DNA from: Desulfatibacillum aliphaticivorans DSM 15576
GTDB taxonomy: Bacteria > Desulfobacterota > Desulfobacteria > Desulfobacterales > Desulfatibacillaceae
Direction of reading: 5' to 3'
DNA length: 64,000 bases
Assembly (NCBI RefSeq): GCF_000429905.1
Contig: NZ_AUCT01000011.1
Coordinates: 141,312 to 205,311, forward strand
In this document: in pieces, positions 17,909 to 26,155 of the stretch
Layout: each line of letters begins with the position of its first letter
Numbering within the stretch: the first letter of the stretch is position 1
The notes under the pieces: generated by a model
Databases searched by the model: none
What the model was told of the DNA's origin: nothing
What the model saw: the letters and a program-made list of their open reading frames with translations, nothing else
Position numbers and translations under genes: made by a program

Positions 17909-19302
17909 TGCAGCTTGTCCTCAAATTCGCCGCATGCACCCGGGCCGCCGGGCTTAGGGTGTCCACGTCCGAGGTTTTGGACTGCCTGGATCAGATGCAG
18001 TACGCCAATCCCACGGACGAGGAGGAGTTCAAAATCCTTTTGCGGTCGAATTTCGTCAAAAGCCGCAGGGAGCAAGCCAAATTCGACCACTTGTACCACC
18101 TGTTCTTCCACGAAATGCAGACGGACCTGGACGTCAAATCCGAATCCATGGCCCAGCACCTGGAGGAAATCCTGGACTTTCTGCAGGAGAACATGGGCGG
18201 AGATCAGGAAAGCCAGGCGATCATGGACCTCATGGCCGGCAATCCCATGGGGTACCTGGAATTGCTGCAGCAAATGCAGACGGACGAGGACTCCGGCCCG
18301 CGCATCAAAGGCTCCAACCTGGGCCAGCTCGCCAAAAGGCTCCAGATCATGCTGGGCTTTAACGACGTCCGGGGGCTTATCGCCCAATTTCTGGAAAGCC
18401 GCACCCCATCGCCCGGAGTGACGGAAACCATCGACTACCAGATTCGCCAGCAGTTGCGGGAGTACTTTGACGAGCGTCTGGCCACGGCTCAGGAAATGCT
18501 CACCAAAGAGCCCCGGCCGGACAACGCGTCCATGAAAAAATCCACCTCCCCGGAAAAGCACCTGGCCCAACTGGGCGACAAGCCCTTTGTGTCGCTTTCC
18601 CGCAAGGAAGTGGAGGAGATGCGGGACATCATCGACCATCTGGTGGCCAAGCTCAAGGACACCATCGGCCGCAGATACGCCCGGAAAACCTCCGGCGTGC
18701 TGGACATCAAGAAGACCATCCGCGTAGCCTCCAAGTATCAAGGCGTGCCGGTGGAGCTGATATTCAAGTCCAAGCCGCCCCGCAAAGGCAAGGTGGTCAC
18801 CCTGTGCGACGTATCCGGCTCGGTGTGGGCTGCGGCGAGGTTCATGCTCAACCTGTTGTATTCGGTGTCCGAACGCTTCACGGGCGTGCGGTCCTTTGTC
18901 TTTATCAACAGCCTGATCGAAGTGAGCGACATTTTCGAAAAGCACGAAATCAACCAAGCCATCGAAGAGGTTTTGCGGAGCGACCGGATTCCCTTTGAGG
19001 CCAGGACCGATTACGGCGCCACCTTCCGCCATTTCAAGCGCGAATACATGGACATCCTGAACAAAAAAACCACCCTGATCATCATCGGGGACGGGCGGTC
19101 CAATTATTCCAACCCCGAAGCGGACATTTTGGATCAAATGCGGGACAAGTGCCGGAGGGTGATCTGGCTCAACCCCGAACACGAGGTGTTCTGGTACTCC
19201 GGGGACAGCGAAATGCGCACCTACGAACGGTATTGCCACGAATTCCGCCAGGTCCAAAATTTGAATCAGTTGATGGAGTTCATCAAGGATTTGGTGTTGT
19301 AA
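17905..19302 (+). CDS. CoxE-like VWA-domain protein
   Basis: 465 residues. The N-terminal part (about 1-290) is the helical domain of the CoxE/DUF58-like family, beginning FAACTRAAGLRVSTSEVLDCL. The C-terminal von Willebrand A domain carries a MIDAS-like DVSGS (in LCDVSGSVWAAARFML). It also has TDYGATF and IIIGDGRSNY, and ends RRVIWLNPE...W.SGDSEM as in CoxE. Cytosolic partner of the MoxR ATPase, translationally coupled by a 4-bp overlap. It ends at a bidirectional terminator. Confidence 0.9.
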   Translation: MMQLVLKFAACTRAAGLRVSTSEVLDCLDQMQYANPTDEEEFKILLRSNFVKSRREQAKFDHLYHLFFHEMQTDLDVKSESMAQHLEEILDFLQENMGGDQESQAIMDLMAGNPMGYLELLQQMQTDEDSGPRIKGSNLGQLAKRLQIMLGFNDVRGLIAQFLESRTPSPGVTETIDYQIRQQLREYFDERLATAQEMLTKEPRPDNASMKKSTSPEKHLAQLGDKPFVSLSRKEVEEMRDIIDHLVAKLKDTIGRRYARKTSGVLDIKKTIRVASKYQGVPVELIFKSKPPRKGKVVTLCDVSGSVWAAARFMLNLLYSVSERFTGVRSFVFINSLIEVSDIFEKHEINQAIEEVLRSDRIPFEARTDYGATFRHFKREYMDILNKKTTLIIIGDGRSNYSNPEADILDQMRDKCRRVIWLNPEHEVFWYSGDSEMRTYERYCHEFRQVQNLNQLMEFIKDLVL

Positions 19303-19323
19303 GAAAAATGCAGATTGAACAGC

Positions 19324-19360
19324 AGCCCAGGCGGCAGTCGGAACCGCCTGGGCTGTTTTT
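19324..19360. terminator. Terminator between convergent genes
   Basis: AGCCCAGGCGG / CCGCCTGGGCT, a perfect 11-bp stem with a 9-nt loop, is followed by TGTTTTTG. It ends the CoxE operon and lies next to the stop of the convergent hydrolase. Confidence 0.85.
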
Positions 19361-19364
19361 GTTT

Positions 19365-20282
19365 TTACTCGCCCAACCGCCTCTTTACAAAGGCGCAGAT
19401 TGCGTCCATGGCCTCTTTGGCTTCGGGGAACAAAGGCGACAGCACCGGATAGCAATGGACCATGCCCTTGCCGACCTTCAGGGTTGCGTCCACGCCCGCT
19501 TTTTTAGCTTTTTCGGCAAACCTCACCGAATCGTCCAGGACGCGTTCGTTTTCCCCCACGGATAAAAACAAGGGCGGCAGGCCTTCCAGATTTCCGTACA
19601 ACGGGGAGATCAGCGGGCTGGTTTTGTCGGTGTCGCCCGCGTAATATTTTCCGTACACGGAAAAGGAGCCCTTGGGCGCCAGGGGATCGGTCTTTTTGTA
19701 AGACGCCCCGGTGCAGGCGACGTCCGTCCAGGGAGACATAACGGCCGCGCCCGCCGGCTGAGGCAGGCCTTTCTCTTTCAGAGCCAGGAGGGTCGCCAAA
19801 GCCAAGCCCGCGCCGGCGGAATCGCCCATAAACACAATGCGGGATGGGTCCGTTCCCTGGTCCAGCAGCCATTGATAGGCGGCGACGGCGTCGTTCAGGG
19901 CTGCGGGAAAGGGATGCTCGGGCGCCAGGCGGTATTCAAAGCACAGGGCGCTGAACCCGGTTCCCTGGACGAATTTGGCCACAATGCCGCGATGGGATTT
20001 GACGGAGCCCATGACGTATCCGCCGCCGTGAAAATACAAAATCATGCAATCGTCCTGGGAGTCCTTGTAGCGGATGATCTCGCCAGCGGGATCTTGCATG
20101 TCCGCCGGGATAACTTCCATGTCCACCGGCATTTTGGCCATTCTTGCGGCGGATTTTTCCACCTTATCCCGCATTTGCCGGATGGGGGTTTTAAAATCAA
20201 TGACCTCCGCCTTTAGCTTGAGCGAAAACCAGTGGCGATGTTTCAACAAAAATATAATGGCTCGACTTCGTAAACTCTGCAT
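19365..20282 (-). CDS. HSL-type alpha/beta hydrolase (acetyl esterase/lipase family)
   Basis: 305 residues from the ATG at 20282; the frame extends to 20360 but the first 26 residues lack family features. Oxyanion motif HGGGYVMGS, nucleophile GDSAGAGLA, acid Asp in SVGENERVLDDS and His in GMVHCYPVL mark the hormone-sensitive-lipase/esterase branch (Aes/LipE-like). It likely hydrolyses small carboxylic esters, cytosolic. N-terminal hydrophobic/basic residues (SRAIIFLLKHRHWFSLKLK) may associate with membrane. Monocistronic, convergent with the CoxE operon. Confidence 0.9.
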   Translation of the reverse strand: MQSLRSRAIIFLLKHRHWFSLKLKAEVIDFKTPIRQMRDKVEKSAARMAKMPVDMEVIPADMQDPAGEIIRYKDSQDDCMILYFHGGGYVMGSVKSHRGIVAKFVQGTGFSALCFEYRLAPEHPFPAALNDAVAAYQWLLDQGTDPSRIVFMGDSAGAGLALATLLALKEKGLPQPAGAAVMSPWTDVACTGASYKKTDPLAPKGSFSVYGKYYAGDTDKTSPLISPLYGNLEGLPPLFLSVGENERVLDDSVRFAEKAKKAGVDATLKVGKGMVHCYPVLSPLFPEAKEAMDAICAFVKRRLGE

Positions 20283-20399
20283 TGCTCGCGTCTTTCGTTT
20301 GAATTCAAAACTGAAGGTGCGGCCCAGGGGGTCTGATCTCCCCGGGCCAAAGGGCGGCATGTTGCATCATATGATTGACTTTATCAAGTTATAATTGGG

Positions 20400-20725
20400 T
20401 TATTTTCAAAAGGCGCCCACAGGGGGGCGCAACTACATTGCGTCAGCAGCGTTAAAGGCGAGTTTGACTTGCAGGCCCGGCTCCGCCCCACATCCATGGG
20501 CGCCCCGGCAGAGCAGCATCCCGCCGGGGCCGCATAGCGACATTCCGACAGCCCGCCTTTATTGGCCTGGCGGCGCCTGATATTGGATGGTTTGCCGCCA
20601 TAGGGGTAGTATAAAACCAACCCTGATGTTGGGCGGCCCAGGCAAAGCAGCACCTTGCCTGGGCCGCCCGGCGTTGCAGCGCCACGGTTGAAGCCGAACA
20701 CAACGCCGGAAGCAGCGTAGCTACG
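20400..20725. repeat. Repeat-rich intergenic region, first part
   Basis: A hairpin module GCGCCC acagggg.. GGGCGC AACTAC lies at 20413-20436. It is followed by imperfect palindromes built on GCCTGGGCCGCCC / GGGCGGCCCAGGC (20633-20681). Short frames here have no family features. Confidence 0.6.
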
Positions 20726-20749
20726 GCGGGGAAACCCCTCGCTTCAATG

Positions 20750-20816
20750 GCGCGGGGACCGCGCGACTACGGCGGGGAAACCCCGCAACTACCGGGCGGG
20801 GAAACCCCGCAACTAC
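20750..20816. repeat. Tandem hairpin-AACTAC modules
   Basis: Three modules in series: GCGCGG GGA CCGCGC GACTAC (20750-20770), GCGGGG AAA CCCCGC AACTAC (20772-20792) and the same again (20796-20816). A damaged module lies before (20726) and one after (20820). Compared with the 6696 array the stem bases change on both sides together. Confidence 0.85.
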
Positions 20817-20819
20817 CGG

Positions 20820-20954
20820 GCGCGGAAACCGGCCAACTACGAAAAAACGGTTTCGAATAAGTCTTTTCGGCCGCACATGGTTTTTGATTTCCAGAAACCT
20901 ACAAGGCCGCCCTTATTGGCCTTCGGCCCCCGGCATTGCATGCCAGGGCTGGCC
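20820..20954. repeat. 135-bp dispersed repeat, copy 2
   Basis: Same order and length as 6835-6969: a hairpin module, GAAAAAACGGTTTCGAATAA, GGCCGCCCTTATTGGCCTT, GGCATTGCATGCC. Confidence 0.8.
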
Positions 20955-20965
20955 TTGGCATGGTA

Positions 20966-20993
20966 CTCAAACGTCAAACGTAGATTTGCCCCC
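20966..20993. repeat. Palindrome-family copy
   Basis: CTCAAACGTCAAACGTAGAT then TTGCCCCC. One substitution from the family (TTGACCCC). It lies 170 bp before purD-purE; the remaining gap shows no further recognisable element. Confidence 0.8.
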
Positions 20994-21163
20994 TTCCCTG
21001 ACGCCGAGTCGGCGCGGGACGAGGCCGGAAAATACCTTTGGACCCTGTCATAAATCGTTTCCGGCGCTCTTGCTAAAGGCCTGTGTTTTCGCTATAAGAC
21101 TTCAAATTGAAATCAGATTTACTACCCTAACCCGTCCCCCCACGGGCTTAACAGGAGGCGCAA

Positions 21164-22933
21164 ATGAAAGTATTGGTTATAGGTTCGGGAGGCAGGGAGC
21201 ATGCTTTGGTGTGGAAACTGTCCCAAAGCCCCAAGGTCGAAAAGATTTATTGCGCGCCGGGCAACGCCGGCATCGCGGAGTCGGCCGAGTGCGTGCCCAT
21301 CAGCGCGGAGGACATTCCCAATCTCCTGGCCTTTGCCAAGGAAAACGCCATTGGCCTGACCGTGGTGGGTCCCGAGGCGCCCCTCACTGAAGGCATTGTG
21401 GATAAGTTCGAAAAAGCCGGGCTCATGGTTTTCGGCGCCAGCAAAGCGGCCGCCCGTCTGGAAGGCAGCAAGTCCTTTGCAAAGTCTCTTATGACCAAAT
21501 ACGGCATTCCCACGGCCATTGGCAAAACCTTCACAGACATCGAAAAAGCCAAAGCCTACATCGAAGAGGTGGGCGGCAAGGTGGTGGTGAAGGCCGACGG
21601 CCTGGCCGCAGGCAAAGGCGTCATGGTCTGCACCAACAGAAAGCAGGCCTTGGAAGCCGTAAATCTGGTCATGGAGGAAAAGGCTTTCGGCGATGCGGGC
21701 AAAAAAATGGTCATCGAGGAGCTTCTGGTGGGCGAGGAAGCCTCTTTTCTGGCTTTCACCGACGGCAAAACCGTGCTGCCCCTGCCCTCTTCCCAGGATC
21801 ACAAAGCCATCTACGACGGCGACAAAGGCCCCAACACCGGCGGCATGGGGGCGTACTCCCCCGCTCCGGTTGTGGACGCTTACATGCACGACAAGATCAT
21901 GAACGAAGTCATGAAGCCCACGGTCAAGGCCATGGCCGCCGAGGGCGCTCCTTATAAAGGCGTGCTGTACGCCGGACTCATGATCGACGGCGACGACATC
22001 AAGGTGCTGGAGTTCAACGCCCGCTTCGGCGATCCCGAATGCCAGCCCCTTTTAATGCGCCTGAAGACCGACCTTGTGGAAATCATGGAGGCGGTGAGCA
22101 AGGAAGAACTGGACAAGGTCAACCTGGAAATCGATCCCCGGGCTACGGTGTGCATTGTCCTGGCCAGCAAGGGATACCCCGGGTCTTACGACAAAGGCAT
22201 GCCCATTTCCGGCCTGGACGCAGTCAAACGCATGAAGGACGTGTTTGTATTCCACGCAGGCACGGCATTGCAGGACGAAAAAATCGTTGCTTCCGGCGGC
22301 CGGGTGCTTGGCGTGACCGCCCTGGGCGAGACCATCGATAAAGCCATCGATAAAGCATACAAGGCCGCGGATAAAATCAAGTGGACCGGCGTATACAAAC
22401 GCAAGGACATCGGACAAAAGGCCAGCAGGCATGCCAAGCCCGCGCCTTTGGTTTCCATCCTCATGGGCAGCGATTCCGATCTGAAGGTGATGCAGGGCGC
22501 TACGGAAATGCTGACCAAGCTGCGCATTCCCTATGAAATGACCGTGGCTTCGGCTCATCGCACCCCGGAACGGGCTGCGGAAATCGCCCGCACGGCGAGG
22601 GATCGGGGGATCAAAGTCATCATCGCCGGCGCCGGCGCCGCCGCGCATCTGGCCGGGGCATTGGCCGCCCAGACCACCCTGCCCGTCATCGGCGTGCCCA
22701 TTGACGCCACGCCTCTGGCCGGCTTTGACGCTTTGCTCGCCACGGTTCAGATGCCTCCGGGAATTCCCGTGGCCACCGTTGCCGTGGGTAAGATGGGCGC
22801 CAAGAACGCGGGCGTGCTGGCCGCTCAGATTATCGGCGTTGGGGACGAGACCGTCGCCAAACGGCTGGCGGCGTTCAAGGAGAAAATGGCCGAGGAAGTC
22901 ATCGCCAAGGCCAAGAAGGTGGAAGCCCTTTAG
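21164..22933 (+). CDS. purD-purE: PurD-PurE fusion: GAR synthetase + N5-CAIR mutase
   Basis: 589 residues, ATG 7 bp after AGGAGG. Residues 1 to about 425 are phosphoribosylamine-glycine ligase: MKVLVIGSGGREHALVWKL, ATP-grasp with VVVKADGLAAGKGV, GGMGAYSPAP, and metal-site LEFNARFGDPE. Residues about 432-589 are class I PurE: ILMGSDSDLKVM, VASAHRTPER, IAGAGAAAHLAGALAA, PVIGVPID. It would catalyse two non-consecutive steps of de novo purine synthesis in one polypeptide. All key motifs are intact in both halves. The Sua5-like gene follows after a repeat copy. Confidence 0.96.
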   Translation: MKVLVIGSGGREHALVWKLSQSPKVEKIYCAPGNAGIAESAECVPISAEDIPNLLAFAKENAIGLTVVGPEAPLTEGIVDKFEKAGLMVFGASKAAARLEGSKSFAKSLMTKYGIPTAIGKTFTDIEKAKAYIEEVGGKVVVKADGLAAGKGVMVCTNRKQALEAVNLVMEEKAFGDAGKKMVIEELLVGEEASFLAFTDGKTVLPLPSSQDHKAIYDGDKGPNTGGMGAYSPAPVVDAYMHDKIMNEVMKPTVKAMAAEGAPYKGVLYAGLMIDGDDIKVLEFNARFGDPECQPLLMRLKTDLVEIMEAVSKEELDKVNLEIDPRATVCIVLASKGYPGSYDKGMPISGLDAVKRMKDVFVFHAGTALQDEKIVASGGRVLGVTALGETIDKAIDKAYKAADKIKWTGVYKRKDIGQKASRHAKPAPLVSILMGSDSDLKVMQGATEMLTKLRIPYEMTVASAHRTPERAAEIARTARDRGIKVIIAGAGAAAHLAGALAAQTTLPVIGVPIDATPLAGFDALLATVQMPPGIPVATVAVGKMGAKNAGVLAAQIIGVGDETVAKRLAAFKEKMAEEVIAKAKKVEAL

Positions 22934-22946
22934 CGGTTTAGAGGGA

Positions 22947-22974
22947 CTCAAACGTCAAACGTAGATTTGACCCC
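22947..22974. repeat. Palindrome-family copy between purD-purE and the Sua5-like gene
   Basis: CTCAAACGTCAAACGTAGAT followed by TTGACCCC, 14 bp after the purD-purE stop and 20 bp before the next ATG. It has no partner nearby, so it does not form the full hairpin here. Confidence 0.85.
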
Positions 22975-22994
22975 ATGTTTTGAAGGTATTTGTC

Positions 22995-23639
22995 ATGGCC
23001 CGGACACTTGCGGTGAATTCGTCCGAACCTGAAGTCGAGGCGATAAACCAGGCTGTGAGGATTTTAAAGGAAGGCGGGGTGGTGGTTTTTCCCACCACCG
23101 GCCTTTACGGACTGGCTGCGAAGGCGTCCGATCCCCAGGCCGTTGCCGAGGTGTTTCGGATCAAGGGCAGGCCGGACGACAAGCCCTTGTTGATTTTGGT
23201 GGATTCCATCGATCAGGTTAAGCCTCTTGTGCGGGAGGTTCCTGAAAGCGGCAGGCTTCTCATGGAAAAATTATGGCCCGGGGGGATAACCCTGGTGTTT
23301 TGCGCCTCGGACCTTTTGCCGCCCTCGCTCTTGGGAGGCAAGAAGAAAATCGGCATCCGCATGGCCGCCCATCCCGTGGCCAGGGCTTTGGTCAAAGGCC
23401 TGGGTGAGCCCATTACCGGCACCAGCGCCAATCTGTCGGGCGAGCCCGGGGCCGGGGATTTCGGGCAATTGTCCCAGGCGGTGCTTGACAGGACGCCGCT
23501 GGCATTGGACGCCGGGCAACTCGCCGGAGGCGCAGGCTCCACGGTGGTGGACGTCACGGAGGACCCTCCGCTTATTTTGCGTCAGGGCGCCGCGCCCAAA
23601 GAGAAAATTTTCAACGCATTAAAGACCGTTATTCAATAA
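22995..23639 (+). CDS. Sua5/YciO/YrdC-family threonylcarbamoyl-AMP synthase
   Basis: 214 residues from the ATG at 22995 (GAAGG 8 bp upstream; an in-frame TTG at 22980 is less likely). YrdC fold: GGVVVFPTTGLYGLAAKA, IKGRPDDKPLLILV, LWPGGITLVF, IGIRMAAHPVARAL, and GTSANLSGEP. It is expected to make threonylcarbamoyl-AMP from threonine, bicarbonate and ATP for tRNA t6A37. It lacks the extra C-terminal Sua5 domain. The YciO branch of unclear function cannot be excluded. Confidence 0.88.
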   Translation: MARTLAVNSSEPEVEAINQAVRILKEGGVVVFPTTGLYGLAAKASDPQAVAEVFRIKGRPDDKPLLILVDSIDQVKPLVREVPESGRLLMEKLWPGGITLVFCASDLLPPSLLGGKKKIGIRMAAHPVARALVKGLGEPITGTSANLSGEPGAGDFGQLSQAVLDRTPLALDAGQLAGGAGSTVVDVTEDPPLILRQGAAPKEKIFNALKTVIQ

Positions 23640-23664
23640 TTCTTTAGGTTATCGAGGTACATAC

Positions 23665-25677
23665 ATGGATCCCGTCGCGCCCCAGCAGCGCCAGAACAAA
23701 CCTCCCGTTGAAATCACTTGCTCCCAGGGTTTTCTTTCCTGGCTGAATCAGGAAAAAATCAGCCTGGCTTTTACGACGTACCAGAGCAGCCGCCTGTTCT
23801 TTCTGGGGCTGAAGGAAAACGGCGCCCTGTCGGCTTTTGAGCGTTTGTTCGACCATGCCATGGGTCTATGGGCCACGCCGGATAGTTTAATCATGAGCAG
23901 CCGGTATCAGTTATGGCGTTTTGAAAACGCCCTGGCGCCCGGCGAGTTGTACAATGAATACGACAGGCTTTATGTGCCGCGCAAGGCCTATACCACGGGC
24001 GACCTGGACATCCACGACGTGGTGGTGGACAAAAACGGGGACGTCATTTTTGTAAACACCCTGTACAGTTGCCTGTCCACGGTCAGCGATCGTTACAGCT
24101 TCAAGCCCTATTGGCAGCCTCCGTTCATTTCGCAACTGGCCCACGAGGACCGGTGCCACTTGAACGGCCTGGCCCTGGTTAAGGGAGAAGCCAAATACGT
24201 GACCGCGGTAAGCCGTTCGGACGTGGTTTCCGGCTGGCGGGACCGCCGGAACGACGGCGGCGTGGTGGTGGACATCCAGACCGACGAGATCGTGGCCCAG
24301 GGCTTATCCATGCCGCACTCGCCCCGGTATTACCGGGGCAAACTGTGGTTGTGCAATTCCGGCAAGGGGTATTTTGGCTCCATCAACCTGAAAAACGGCG
24401 AGTTCGAGCCCGTGGCTTTTTGCCCGGGATATATGCGCGGCCTGGCTTTTTGCGGAGATTACGCGATTGTAGGCCTTTCCAAGCCCCGGAACAAGGCGTT
24501 CACCGGCCTGGACCTGGATCATGAGCTGGAAAGCCGGGATGCGGAGCCCTGGTGCGGCTTTATGGTCATCAATATCAACACCGGAGAGGTGGCCCATTGG
24601 GCGCGGATAGAAGGCGTGGTCACGGAGCTTTACGACGTCCAGATTCTGCCCAAGGTTCGCAGGCCCATGGCTTTGGGCCTCAAAAACAAGGAGATTTGGC
24701 ACATCATCACCATCGACTCGGGGGACCTGGGCAAAGAAAAGAATGTTCCCCACACATGGCATGTTCCGGTGGAGGACAAGACCTCCAATTACAAATTTGA
24801 GTCCCAAACAGGCATTGACCCGTCTGAGGCCCGGAAGTTTGAGCCTTTTTCCTATCCCAGGCTGTCCGCCAGGTGGAAAAGCCTGCCGCCGGCGGGCAAG
24901 GTGAACATTGTCACCGCCTCCAATGCCGAGGGCCTTGTGGGCGCGTGCATTTCGGAAATGCGGCCGGACAACTTTTCCGCGGAAATCATATCCCTGGCCG
25001 TGGCGGCGCCGTACAGGAACCAGGGCATAGCAGGCAAGTTGGTTTCGGAAATGGAAGCCGTGCTCCGGAACCTTGGCCTGAAAGCCATGGATCTGACCTA
25101 CCGGACCAACTGGGACGGCGCCACGGCCCTGGAACTGCTGGCCAAAAAGCAAGGATGGGCGCCCTCCAAGCCGCTTAGGGTGTTGGGGAAAAGCACCACC
25201 AAGTCCATTGCAGGGGCGGAATGGTTGAACATGCCGTTTCCCAATCATATATGCGAATTGTTTGACTGGGGCGATTTGACGGAGGACGACCGGCGCGACA
25301 TCCAGGAGCGCATCATGAAGGATCCCGAGTTTCCGAGGGAATTGTCCCCTTTTCTGGAGGAGAAGATTATAGAGCCGAAAATCAGCATCGGCCTCCGCCA
25401 TAAAGGTCAAATCGCAGGTTGGAGCATCGCCCACAGGGTGGCCCCTGATACGCTGCAGTACAGCGCCCTGTACCTAAGCAAGGAATTAAGGGGCAAGGAC
25501 GTGGCCATGCCGCTGATGATTGAAGCGGCCAGGCGCAGGCTGGCGGCCAAGATTCCCAACGCCCTGTTTATGATGGACGTACGCAACGAAGCCGTGCTGA
25601 AATTTTTCGACAAAAATTTCCGGCCCTATATTCAAGATGTATCGGAAGCCCGGATGGTGCACAAGATGCTTGGTTAG
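23665..25677 (+). CDS. TIGR03032-like beta-propeller domain fused to GNAT acetyltransferase domain(s)
   Basis: 670 residues. Residues about 15-360 match the TIGR03032 family of unknown function, beginning SQGFLSWLNQEKISLAFTTYQSSRLFFLG. Landmarks are LYVPRKAYTTGDLDIHDVVVD, LCHLNGLALV-like CHLNGLALVKGEAKYVTAVSRSD and CNSGKGYFGSI. Residues about 410-520 resemble GNAT: VAAPYRNQGIAGKLVSEMEAVLRNLGLKAMDLTYR carries the Q/RxxGxG/A-like acyl-CoA loop. A second, more diverged GNAT-like half covers about 550-670. It is 25 bp downstream of the Sua5-like gene and ends at a strong terminator. Biological role unknown. Confidence 0.75.
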   Translation: MDPVAPQQRQNKPPVEITCSQGFLSWLNQEKISLAFTTYQSSRLFFLGLKENGALSAFERLFDHAMGLWATPDSLIMSSRYQLWRFENALAPGELYNEYDRLYVPRKAYTTGDLDIHDVVVDKNGDVIFVNTLYSCLSTVSDRYSFKPYWQPPFISQLAHEDRCHLNGLALVKGEAKYVTAVSRSDVVSGWRDRRNDGGVVVDIQTDEIVAQGLSMPHSPRYYRGKLWLCNSGKGYFGSINLKNGEFEPVAFCPGYMRGLAFCGDYAIVGLSKPRNKAFTGLDLDHELESRDAEPWCGFMVININTGEVAHWARIEGVVTELYDVQILPKVRRPMALGLKNKEIWHIITIDSGDLGKEKNVPHTWHVPVEDKTSNYKFESQTGIDPSEARKFEPFSYPRLSARWKSLPPAGKVNIVTASNAEGLVGACISEMRPDNFSAEIISLAVAAPYRNQGIAGKLVSEMEAVLRNLGLKAMDLTYRTNWDGATALELLAKKQGWAPSKPLRVLGKSTTKSIAGAEWLNMPFPNHICELFDWGDLTEDDRRDIQERIMKDPEFPRELSPFLEEKIIEPKISIGLRHKGQIAGWSIAHRVAPDTLQYSALYLSKELRGKDVAMPLMIEAARRRLAAKIPNALFMMDVRNEAVLKFFDKNFRPYIQDVSEARMVHKMLG

Positions 25678-25751
25678 GGCCGGCGGCGGCGTTTCTGCGC
25701 ATGGCAAGGCCGGAGGCTTTGCATTGATGGGTAAAATTTGATTTGTTGAAC

Positions 25752-25795
25752 AATGGCATGGAGGCGAGGCAGGCCTTCCATGCCATTTTTTTTTG
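25752..25795 (+). terminator. Terminator after the TIGR03032-GNAT gene
   Basis: AATGGCATGGA / TCCATGCCATT stem with a 14-nt loop and nine T. Confidence 0.85.
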
Positions 25796-25893
25796 AGTGG
25801 TTGGGGAGAAGGTTTTCATGAAGCCGGCGGCAAATCATAGACCGTGTTTAGGCCAAATGCTTACTATTTTTTTTTAATTCAGACCGGGCTTGC

Positions 25894-25922
25894 TTGACCG
25901 AAAGTTAAAGGCATGATATTGT
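25894..25922 (+). promoter_or_regulatory. Sigma-70 promoter of the first VCBS paralog
   Basis: TTGACC (25894-25899), a 17-bp spacer and TATTGT (25917-25922). Use of this promoter gives a leader of about 225 nt before the ATG at 26156. Confidence 0.5.
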
Positions 25923-25929
25923 TTTTAGA

Positions 25930-26155
25930 ATACGATGTAATATATGCTGTCGGAATTATATATCCGACTCTGAGCTCCGACCCCGAAGCTATAATAAATA
26001 TAGACAGAAACAATAAATTGACCATTGTCCGCGCTATGGGCGGACATGAGTTTATAGCGGAAAACCGTACTTATCGATTGGCTCGGGAGCGTGGGGGAAC
26101 ATCCCTTGCCGGTTACCACCTTGGGCGAACCTTTGAGAATTTAGGAGTTGATTTT
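25930..26155 (+). other. Long 5' leader of the first VCBS paralog
   Basis: It is nominally open in frame up to 25913, but the encoded residues are absent from the two paralogs and AGGAG lies just before 26156, so I treat it as leader. It contains a stable hairpin GTCCGC gctatg GCGGAC (26028-26045) and a second potentially structured G-rich stretch (26085-26125). I could not match it to a known riboswitch. Confidence 0.4.

Noticed and set aside
17611..19455. 614-residue minus-strand frame
   Set aside because: Antisense to the MoxR and CoxE-like genes, which carry intact motifs and coupled starts.
26085..26150. c-di-GMP or other known riboswitch in the leader
   Set aside because: G-rich hairpins are present but none of the conserved cores I know can be found.
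25913..26155. N-terminal extension of VCBS paralog 1 by 81 residues
   Set aside because: Absent from both paralogs, overlaps a promoter, and a good ribosome site precedes the ATG at 26156.
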